Below, in pieces: positions 56,183 to 64,000 of a DNA stretch of 64,000 nucleotides. Positions within the stretch are counted from its first letter, which is position 1. Every line of letters starts with the position of its first letter. Where the stretch lies: positions 1,054,001 to 1,118,000 of the forward strand of contig JAWZSP010000003.1 in NCBI GenBank assembly GCA_034401135.1. Direction: 5' to 3'. This DNA comes from Volutella citrinella (taxonomy: Eukaryota > Ascomycota > Sordariomycetes > Hypocreales > Nectriaceae). Position numbers and translations under genes: made by a program. The notes beneath the pieces are model-generated. The model did not search any database, was not told where the DNA came from, and was given only the letters and a program-made list of their open reading frames with translations.

Positions 56183-58558
56183 ATGCGTCGCGCCTCAACC
56201 ACCTCGCGCGGCAGTGTCACGGCGGAATACTCGTGCAACCAGTGCAGCCGCTCGTTCAAGCGGCCCGACCACCTCGCGCGGCACAAGAGCTCGCACACAA
56301 ACTCACGGCCGTTTCGCTGCGCTAGGTGCGGCCAGGCGTTTGGGCGTCGCGACATCTTGCTGCGGCACTCGCATCACGTCCACGGCGATTGGGTGAATGA
56401 GGGAACTGCCACTGAGGAGTCGAGGCAGCGGCTGTCCTCGGCATCGTCTCCGTCCTCATCCTCGTCAACCACCACAGACTCACAGGCTACGTCATCGGGC
56501 GCCCTCGTCGGGACTGCAACAGCGAGATGCAGTCAGTACTTTGACGCCCGGATACAGGAGATATCCAAGTTCAACGAGTCAGACCTGGACAACTTCCTCG
56601 ACGCTCTTGCAAACAGCTGTTCGTATTCCGTCTTCGACCAGCTGGTCCCCGAGCCCTCCCATCGACCAAAGAGCGGACAGCCCGGCCGACGACACGTCAC
56701 CCCTCTGATATTTCAAGAGGAATATACCCATCCGTTCTCTTCAACCCTGAAACCCACGTTCGATAAACCCCCTATCCAAGATCTGCCATTCTCGCCTCCA
56801 CCGCTATCCCATCTAACGCAACCAACCTTTGACCAGCTCATCCAGTCATACCAGCGACACTGCGCCACTATCCTACCCTTCATCCACTTTGCCTCGATAG
56901 ACCTGTCTCTGCACACACTCGGGCACCGCGATCGGCGCCAGCCATGCAAACCCGGCCCTTCTTGCGCCAAGTGTAAGCGACGGCCACATCGCACACTGCT
57001 GCTATCCATCCTCGCCCTCGGGGCAGCATGCGACGGGAACCTCCCTCTGGCGCTGGAGTTGTACTACTACACGCGCAAGGAAACGGCAGAATGGCTCACA
57101 TTTCTTCAGAGAGTGGTCCCAGGACAAGAGCCGCCGCTGGAGCTCATCCAAACCTTTGTCAACTGCATTTCGTTCAGCATCACGTTTGGCGACAAGTCTA
57201 TCGAGGACCTCACATTTGGCTATGCCGTAGCAGCTCGTACTCTAGTCGAGTTGACACATCTGGAGTGCCCTGAGACCCAATGGGCTACCGTGGGCCCGCA
57301 GACAGATTGCAAGGACTGCGGAGGTCGCTGTGGCGGTCAGTGGTTGACGTGGGTGGCCGCCGAGGAACGCAAGCGCACCTTCTACACCTGCTTCGGCCTC
57401 ATGAGCTCCGCTCTGGCGTACCAAGATTTCACCAGCATCGACTGGCGCGGCGTGAAGCACCGTATGCCCAGCAGCAACCTAGCCTGGGATGCCGAGAGCC
57501 CGGAAGCCTGGAGGACAGCCATGGCCGAGGAGCTCCCACAGCCGCTCCTTGTCGATCAACTCCAACAACTGTTCTCCAGCCCAGAATCGGATCCCGGAAT
57601 GGAGCAACGCCCGCTCAACTGCTCGAATGACTACTCGTGCTTCATCCTCATCGCCGCAGTCCACCGCGAGATCTGGCTCAACCGCTCGCTCAACACGCTC
57701 GACGTCGACGCAATGCAGGCCGCGCTACAGCGATGGCACGCTACATGGATGAGACTGGTTCCGCAGTCCGAGACGGAGACCATCTCCCCCCTGCTGATCT
57801 GTGGCCTTGCACTGTTTGACAACTCGCAGCTGATGCTACACCTCAACCTCCAGGAGGCCAAGCAGGCGCTGGCGGCGCGAGACTACGGCCGCTTCTGCGT
57901 TCTTCTGCCGGCGTATGGGCTTCGCTTCGACGGCGACGACGGGGCCGGGGCCGAGGTGGTCTCGGCGGCACAGACACTCTCCATCCTTGAGAGCGCCGAC
58001 CGCTGTGCCGTTTTCCGTAACCTGGCCCTGTACGCCGTCAACGCGCTGGAGCTAGCCTTCAGGGCTAGCTCGCGGCTCGAGGGCGACGACGACGAGCCAG
58101 AACTAACACTCTCACCTCACACGGCCATCGTGGCCTTTTACTGCGTCCAGCTGCTGGCCAGCTGGCTGTGTTTCTACGCCGACTGCCTGGCCCAGGGCGC
58201 GTGGCCCGACACCACGGACGACGACGCCGTGCTGCTCAGCAAGATCCTCGTCTTTGGCAGGGACAGCATGGCCAGATCGCCGTCATCGTCGTCGCTGGGC
58301 GCTGCTGAGTACCCCGTGACGCTTGACCAGAGGGCCTGCGCGCAGTTGGCGCTGGACTTGCTCTTGATTCACTCGAGGATATTCTGCAGCCAGGTGACGT
58401 GGCAAGGTATGTTGGCTTGCTAATGTGGCGAGAAGACCGGGAACGAAGACTGATGTGATTACACAGGCTGCAGGAATCTGGGACAGGCACTAAGGTCGAG
58501 GTCAGAGAGGCTGTCCGTCAGACTACGACGAAGGACCTCTATGCCCGGCAGGATCTGA
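56183..58558 (+). CDS. C2H2 zinc-finger transcription factor with fungal regulatory domain, 771 aa
   Basis: Exon 1 is 56183-58406 and exon 2 is 58467-58558, joined through a GTATGT..CAG intron; the unspliced frame would stop 5 codons into the intron. Two tandem classical C2H2 fingers lie at about residues 18-38 (CNQCSRSFKRPDHLARHKSSH) and 46-67 (CARCGQAFGRRDILLRHSHHVH), the N-terminal layout of the AmdX/KlfA-like class of fungal regulators. A Ser-rich linker follows, then the fungal transcription-factor domain (PTFDQLIQSYQRHCATILPFIHF, EERKRTFYTCFGLMSSALAY). The downstream exon ends with a basic CRNLGQALRSRSERLSVRLRRR tail. It may regulate the flanking GMC oxidase, sulfotransferase-like and amine oxidase genes; this is context only. 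Confidence 0.87.
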
Positions 58559-58937
58559 GTATTGGCTTTGTGGCCAGCAGACTGACAGCATTCGTGTGTA
58601 GTCTGGCAACTTGTTGTCCTTATCATGTTGCTGCACAAAACCAAGTATCAGAAACTGCACCAATTGCTATACTATGCTTGTGTCTATCAAAGCCCCCCTT
58701 TTCAACTCCAACTGCGTGCCGGGTTTCTTGAGTGTCATGGCCCGAGGTTTCAATCAGGACCGGATAGTTATTTCAGCAATCTGCCCTCCTGTTCTCAACC
58801 AATGCATCACGGTTCTGCCAAGCATTCTATGGTCCGCCCTCAACTTCCATGGTCTGTTCAATGTTGTAGGCGATCGTCTCAAAGCAACCATACAAGTGTC
58901 TATGCAGACACAACTACTCCATCAGGCAGGATACTCC
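58559..58937. other. Convergent 3' intergenic region
   Basis: 380 bp between the ends of the C2H2 regulator (+) and the sulfotransferase-like gene (-). No feature other than probable 3' untranslated sequence. Confidence 0.4.
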
Positions 58938-59741
58938 CTAGCTCATCCATCGCAGCGCCCAGATCCCAACCCCCACGACACCAATGGCCATAAACAGCCT
59001 CATCCACCACCGGATCCCCTCCTTGATCGTCTCCTCCACAAACCTCGTCAGCTCCTCCGTGTCATTCATCCGCGGGAACGGCACATCAGGCACATCCCTG
59101 CCCAGAAACTTGCACAGCGGCCCCCATCCATCCCGCACGTCAAACAGCAGCAGCCGCTCCGGGGGCACGGTGCTCTTGACCCACTCGAGGTGCCTGTTGT
59201 ACGCCTCCACAGTATACGGCTCGCAGTTCTCCGGCCCATACAGCATCCACAGATGCTTCCGCAGGCCATTGACAAAGTCGGCAAAGTGCCGCACCGTGGG
59301 CAGCGGCAGCAACACAATCCGCAGCATCAGGAGGGCGCCGGGGAAGGCCGCCACGGCGGACGCCATGCTTTTCTCCCACCCCTTGGGGTCCCGAACCGTC
59401 GTGATGACCACTGCATTGGGGTACATTTCCATGAGCTCTGGGAAGAAGCCCATGGGTGGCCCGTCCGTCACGGCGACGAAGCCGTCGAGCCGCTGCCGGA
59501 TCTTGGCCTTGACCTCGGCCATTTCGTGCTCGGAACGGGTCGGGATCCGGGAGTAGATGTCGATCCACGATTTGATCTCATGGTCGGGGCCCTTTGAGAT
59601 TTGCGTGCCGCCGTGGTAGACGGGGCCGTCAAGCAGGATGCGCAGTGCTTCGCTAAAGGATGCGGTTCCGGTGCGAGGGAGGCCGGCGCCGATGACGAGC
59701 AGCTCGGTGCCGGGTCTTGGAGCTGATGCTTGGTTACCCAT
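58938..59741 (-). CDS. Sulfotransferase-family P-loop protein with C-terminal membrane anchor, 267 aa
   Basis: Intronless. The N-terminal VIGAGLPRTGTASFSEALRILL contains the PRTGT loop (about 22-26) that binds the 5'-phosphosulfate of PAPS in sulfotransferases of the fungal Sulfotransfer_4 type. Further family blocks are YPNAVVITTVRDPKGWEKSM, VEAYNRHLEWVKSTVPPERLLLFDVRDGWGPLCKFLG and FPRMND. The start MGNQAS has Gly2 and Ser6, matching the N-myristoylation pattern, and the end (MRLFMAIGVVGVGIWALRW) is a transmembrane segment, so the enzyme may be fixed to a membrane at both ends, facing the cytosol. Many fungal members are misnamed NAD-dependent epimerases. True sulfation activity is likely by family but unproven. 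Confidence 0.85.
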   Translation of the reverse strand: MGNQASAPRPGTELLVIGAGLPRTGTASFSEALRILLDGPVYHGGTQISKGPDHEIKSWIDIYSRIPTRSEHEMAEVKAKIRQRLDGFVAVTDGPPMGFFPELMEMYPNAVVITTVRDPKGWEKSMASAVAAFPGALLMLRIVLLPLPTVRHFADFVNGLRKHLWMLYGPENCEPYTVEAYNRHLEWVKSTVPPERLLLFDVRDGWGPLCKFLGRDVPDVPFPRMNDTEELTRFVEETIKEGIRWWMRLFMAIGVVGVGIWALRWMS

Positions 59742-60175
59742 TGGAGGCGGGAGTACCGGTATGAGTAGAGAAAAGGATGGTGTGTGGGATGCAGCTCAAG
59801 CATCGGCACCTGATGCCACTCGAGCCTTTGTATAAGAGGCAGAGTGATATTATGGGGGGCGTCAAAGTTTGATATTTTTATTCGTTTCCAACTCGCTGGT
59901 CTGGGAGTCGAATCTTATACCTTCTTCGGGGCAGTGTGCTTAAGCGACCCAGCGGTGATTATTGTCAGTAAATGCCAAGATGAGCTAGCAATAAGCACTT
60001 TGCCCAATCTGTGCGTGTTTGTCTCCATTTAGGTGAATGAAATCCTCGAGCGCACCAAAGTTCCATCTACGTCCGCCCCCTTATCACGTCGCACCATGGC
60101 ACCAATGACAGTCAGGTTGATCAAAACAACTCAATTACGGACTATTAATGTGCTCTAATGCAACAGGTGTCCTAC
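59742..60175. other. Intergenic region, no supportable gene
   Basis: 430 bp between two genes on the minus strand, holding the sulfotransferase-like promoter and the 3' end of the amine oxidase. No convincing element seen. Confidence 0.4.
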
Positions 60176-61810
60176 TCAATCACTCCCCACAGTATCGACA
60201 TACCATCCATTGATCGGATTATACGCCTCGTCCTCCGTCGTCCCCTTGAGATCCTTGTAGTTGATCATCGGGCCAACCTTCTCGCCCGAGACATCGCCAG
60301 TCACCATCGACGCGATCCGCTGGCCTGCCTCTTGGCCCTCGTACCAGGCGCCCTGCAGGAACCCAAAGTACTGCGTCGACGTCGCCTCGCCAGCGAACCA
60401 GAGACGGCCGACGTTTGCGCGGAGGTTCTGGTGTCTCTCGAGGGTGACGCCGACTGGCCAGTTGCTGAACGAGCCATATGCCCACCTGAGTTCGTCGGGT
60501 TAGTTACTGCATTTCTGTCGAGCTGGGCATGCGACTTACTCCTCTGTGCTCCATCGAGGGTACATGAAAGCTGTGGGATCCGGGATCTCCTTGCCGGGGA
60601 ACATTTCACGAATGATCTTCATCACCTCGTCCTGCGTCTCCTTCTCAGTCTGTCGCTCCACGATGTACGACTGCTCGCTCGTGACGGTGACAAAGAACAA
60701 GCCAGAGCCCTTGTGAAAGCCCTCAGTGTCCAGGGACTGGAAGATAGGATACCTCCCTCGCTCAAGCGGGTCCGCGTAGAGGAAGAACTGCGTCTCGGGG
60801 TCCCAGAAGCTCTCGTTGAACTGCATAAAGATCTTGGTGTAGGTGCCCATCACGAAGGACTCAATAGCCTCCTGCTTCCAGTCCGGCAGCTCGGGCTTAA
60901 ACTTGACCACGTCGTTCTGGAGCACGCCCACCGAGAAAGTGCAGATGGCGTAGTCGGCCTCGACGCAGCCCCCGTCCTCAAAGTGCACCTCGACGCTCCG
61001 CTTCTTGTTCCGGATCTCCTTGACGGTCGTCTTGAGGCGCAGCCGCTTGTCCTTCTTCTTGAGGAACTCCATCGCCTCGCCCTCGACAAACGTGCCGAAG
61101 CCCCGCTGGTCGGTGATGAAGTGGTCCTCGTCGCTGAAGATGTTGTACGTGGCGTTGATGACGCCCGTGATTCCGTAGATGAGACTGCCGTCCTCGGGCG
61201 TCGTCGCCGCCTCAGAGTCCCAGCCGAACCAGTCGACTGCCTGCGCGTGCATGTCGTCCTTCTCGGGCTTCCAGCCAGCCAGGCTGAGGCCCGCGCGGAC
61301 AGTGACGTCCTGGAGGTTCTCCGTCAGACGCCGTCCGGCTTCCTTCTGCGCCGCCTCCAGGGCCTCGTCGTGCTCTTCTATGAGCTTCTTGTAGTCCACA
61401 GGGCCCGTGTGATCGTACGTGAGCAGATTGTCGTAGTCAGTCGGGTGGTTGGCAAGCTTGTACTTCTTGGCCAGCGCCCAGATGGGGTTTTCGGGGCCAT
61501 CCTTCTCCTGGCGGCCATGGACCCAGTTCGCACCGAGCTCGACGGTGTAGGGATTGCCGTCGGGTCCCTTTCCAAACTTTGTCTTTATGACTCGGCCGCC
61601 GATGTGGCTGTTGCGTTCAATGATGACAAAGTCGGACACTGATTCGTTGTGCAAGGCCTGGGCGGCCGTGATGCCTGCCACGCCGGCTCCGAGGATGGCA
61701 ACCTTTGTCCTCTGACACTTTTTCCTACCGTGTTTCTCCCCGGTAGCGGCGGCCTCGGTGCCCGCCGCGAAGATGAGAGGGGCGGCTGCGATGAGCCGTT
61801 GGAGATGCAT
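60176..61810 (-). CDS. Secreted polyamine-oxidase-like flavin amine oxidase, 526 aa
   Basis: Exon 1 (61810-60540) and exon 2 (60485-60176) join in frame through GTAAGT..CAG; without splicing the frame ends just before the conserved C-terminus. A signal peptide (MHLQRLIAAAPLIFAAGTEA) precedes the FAD-binding KVAILGAGVAGITAAQAL (GAGVAG at 41-46) and VELGANWVHG. Exon 2 supplies WAYGSFSNWPVGV, LWFAGEATSTQYFGFLQGAWYEGQEAGQRIA, the classic flavin-binding end of polyamine oxidases. Such enzymes oxidise spermine or spermidine, giving aminoaldehyde and H2O2. Secretion would place H2O2 production outside the cell. An alternative substrate (an amine metabolite) is possible given the neighbouring tailoring-type genes. 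Confidence 0.92.
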
Positions 61811-63399
61811 CGTGGGCTGTGGTGTTGTGTGAAGGAAATATGAAACCCGTACCGCAATGCGCTTGCACAACAACAACTCTGAGTAACGCGAAGACTGCAC
61901 ATGCCAGAGAGGACGGGAACAGTCCGCGTCTTATAGCGTGGCCAAGCCCCAGGAATGTGTAACCGACATCAACAACAACAGTCTGAATGCCTCGGCGGTG
62001 ATGTTTGGCTGCAGCTTCCAGCTACGCCATGGCAGGTCCCAAGAGCCAATACGGTTCTATCATTTACTGTTTATCCATCTCTAGCCAATCATACATGACG
62101 CCACGACCCGTCTAGGGCATGCGATCGCTCCGGTGGTGCAGGGGGCGGGACGGCAGCAAATTAAGAATGGAGACTCTAATAACCCAAACCTTGAGTTTAT
62201 TGACGCATGTTTCAGTCGACGACAGTGATGCCAAGTCTCGGCTGGCACATAAAAAAAGCACAGCAGGAAGGACGACTGTCCGTATTCGCAGTGTCGCACA
62301 GATAGTATATGTACTCGTGATATAACCTTGCTGGGTCGGTTATATGTGGCGGCGCCATGGTCAAGGATACGCACACACGGAGTAACAGAATCGCCCTGAT
62401 GCAGCTATAGCCAGGATCCCAGCCTCCTCTTTGCGTATCTATTAAATGACGCGACCTTTCCGGCCGGCCCTATATGCGACCCTAGCTTGTGATGATCTGG
62501 TGCCACTTCTGACGGGCAACCATCGCGTACGAGTTGCCTCGCGGGGTACCGTCACATTGCAAGGTCAACTAGACCCTTGCTGCATCACGTATTCCGCCGA
62601 GGTGTGCTTCTTGCGCAGTGAGACTTGATGTGCCTCACCGTCGTGGCCTTCTTGGCCTCTCCCCCCGCGTTGAGCGAGAGTCGTTCCGAGACACGCAGTC
62701 CCTAGTTTCCTGCAGACGGGCGGGCCCCTTGGGTCTTGGCCCATGCCAATGCCAATGCCTATGCCCTTGTCCTCAAGCATATCGAGCGCGTCGCGCGTCA
62801 GCTACAAACAGTTGACTGCCAGAAAGGTGCAAGGCTGGAGCCGACTGCCACCCACCATGCTTCGCAGCCGGGCATACCAGTGGCCGAGAAATTACAATTG
62901 CGCCTCGGAGACACAACGGCCCAGGGAGATGGAGAGCTCCAAACATGTCTTATTAGCGCGAGCGTGTGTAACCAGTGTAATCAGTGTCGACGCCCTATCC
63001 TGGGAACTGGAGCACCCACCCCTAATTACACCAGCGAATGATTGCCTGGGTTGGAACGACCCCGCATAGCAGTCTCAGACTCTCAGTACGTATCTTATTG
63101 TGTCAGTTCAATTGATGTCTCGGCAACGAGCTGGGACATTCCCATGGCAGTGGTATCAGCCAGCCACAAGACAAAGCAGTGGCGTGCAACACGGAGAATT
63201 AATCCGTAGAACAGAGATTGATGGTAAATCCTCCATGTATTTTTATATATTTATCAACAATGACACCAAAGCCCCAAACCTTGACCCCAGGAACCACTCC
63301 CTCCAATGCAGTTCATTATGCTCGCATGCTCATGACAGATTTGTTGACTAGAGGCCAATCGGCCTCCAATGGCAGGCTATGCTCGGGAAAATGCAACGC
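61811..63399. other. Intergenic region, no supportable gene
   Basis: 1.6 kb. Small frames (62081-62374 -, 62736-63041 +, 62743-63069 +) overlap each other and have no domain. A short imperfect hexamer repeat of the type CCAATG/CCTATG lies at about 62743-62765. It includes the amine oxidase promoter and the 3' side of the last gene. Confidence 0.4.
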
Positions 63400-63757
63400 T
63401 TAGTACAGGCCAAGAACGATGTCACCCTTGACGCGGGCAGTCAGGTGGACCTCGGCCTCGAGGTCGAGCTTGATGCCGACAAGGAGGGCGGCGGAGGTCT
63501 GTTTGCCCTCGTCATCGGTGGCGCCCTTGATGAGCTGGCCTGCAGAAGGTGTGAGTAATTGATCGGGTTGAGACAGGCTCGAGTCGTGATTACTTACCAG
63601 CGGGCTGGGACAGGCTGGTGGAGGTGGGCAGAGGGATGACGAACTGCTTGCGCTCGGAGTCCTCGAGGGACTTGGTCAGGCTATCGAGGGTGTCAGTGTG
63701 TCGCTCGTTTTAAGCCATTGGCTAAAGAGGGAAATCTTACGCAGCGGGAGAAGACAT
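63400..63757 (-). CDS. Conserved-looking 79-residue protein, 3 exons
   Basis: Exons 63757-63741 (only 17 coding bases), 63680-63598 and 63539-63400 join in frame with three perfect splice sites each way (GTAAGA..TAG, GTAAGT..CAG). The product, beginning MSSPAALTKSLEDSERKQF and ending VHLTARVKGDIVLGLY, has no signal peptide, Cys or membrane segment. A helical N-terminal part, a central Gly-rich turn and a regular alternating beta-like end (AALLVGIKLDLEAEVHLTARVKGDIVLGLY) suggest a small folded cytosolic protein. Because each exon is short, the gene is invisible to simple frame searches. Its function is unknown to me; strong codon bias and a good TATA box suggest high expression. Confidence 0.8.
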
Positions 63758-63868
63758 TTTGATTGGGGTTTGGGGGGGGTTGAAAGGTTGTTGTGGTTGT
63801 GAGAGTGAGTTGATTGAGTGTGAGTGATGAGGACAAGGGAGTTTGTTGGACGAGGTCGTGACCAAGTC

Positions 63869-63874
63869 TTTATA
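63869..63874 (-). promoter_or_regulatory. TATA box of the 79-residue protein gene
   Basis: TATAAA on the minus strand inside the near-palindrome GTCTATAAAGAC, about 110 bp upstream of the ATG at 63757. The spacing and a C-rich leader fit a strong fungal promoter. Confidence 0.55.
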
Positions 63875-64000
63875 GACAATCGACGGAGACTCGACGTCGA
63901 CGATGGATACGGCGGCTATAGCTGTCAAGCTGGGGGGAAAAAGGAAATCCTCCTAAAGATCCCGATGCAATGTCAGGGTGACATTGCAGGCCCAGCGTCC

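Noticed and set aside
60158..61642. 494-codon open frame antisense to the amine oxidase
   Set aside because: Same antisense effect of strong codon bias; Leu/Val/Arg-rich and domain-free, and it crosses the real intron.
62743..62765. Imperfect hexamer repeat of CCAATG type
   Set aside because: Only three to four degenerate copies, too short to call a microsatellite of note.

Overview
The window is nuclear DNA of a filamentous ascomycete, most likely a Sordariomycete and possibly Hypocreales (the order is inferred from protein style, not proven). The coding genes carry short GT-AG introns of about 50-130 bp. The families are typical of moulds: a NudF/LIS1 homologue, a TeaR/Mod5-like prenylated polarity protein, HET and STAND-type proteins, a SAT4-like rhodopsin-fold protein, Zn2Cys6 and C2H2 regulators with fungal transcription-factor domains, and a siderophore MFS transporter. 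I rebuilt 25 protein-coding genes, checking that exon phases add up. All closed cleanly except one glutathione transferase. I saw no tRNA, rRNA, transposon or CRISPR.

Layout. 0-7 kb: a metallophosphoesterase (-) and a CaaX-tailed TeaR-like protein (+). 7.8-10.6 kb: a phosphatidylserine-decarboxylase-family enzyme with the GSS self-cleavage motif of the tryptophan decarboxylase PsiD (+), facing a GST (-). 12-17 kb: a Cys-rich secreted repeat protein and a siderophore transporter whose upstream DNA carries three SreA-type GATA sites. 17.8-24.4 kb: NudF, then a divergent Dal5-type anion transporter and sulfatase pair with a thrice-repeated promoter motif, then a CadD-family transporter. 24.7-38.3 kb: a Zn2Cys6 regulator, a HET protein, a CCA-adding-enzyme homologue with a damaged active site, an 8-Cys small secreted protein, a STAND-like protein with no proper P-loop, and a divergent AAA ATPase with a 7-nt microexon. 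39.6-48.4 kb: secreted tyrosinase, rhodopsin-fold membrane protein, F-box/ankyrin protein. 50-55 kb: an unusual hydrophobic secreted protein and a cellobiose-dehydrogenase-like GMC flavoprotein. 56-62 kb: C2H2 regulator, sulfotransferase-family protein, secreted polyamine-oxidase-like enzyme. 63.4-63.8 kb: a conserved-looking 79-residue protein.

How the genes may work together. The best-supported functional unit is the transporter/sulfatase pair, which could take up and cleave an organic sulfate ester. The siderophore transporter looks iron-repressed. Genes at 27-38 kb resemble the HET/STAND/AAA repertoire of fungal self/non-self recognition. The GMC oxidoreductase, regulator, sulfotransferase-like protein and amine oxidase at 53-62 kb may form a small tailoring locus, but no synthase backbone gene is visible. 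Gene-poor stretches (1.5-4.8, 41-44.4, 50.9-53.5 and 61.8-63.4 kb) hold no gene I can support.
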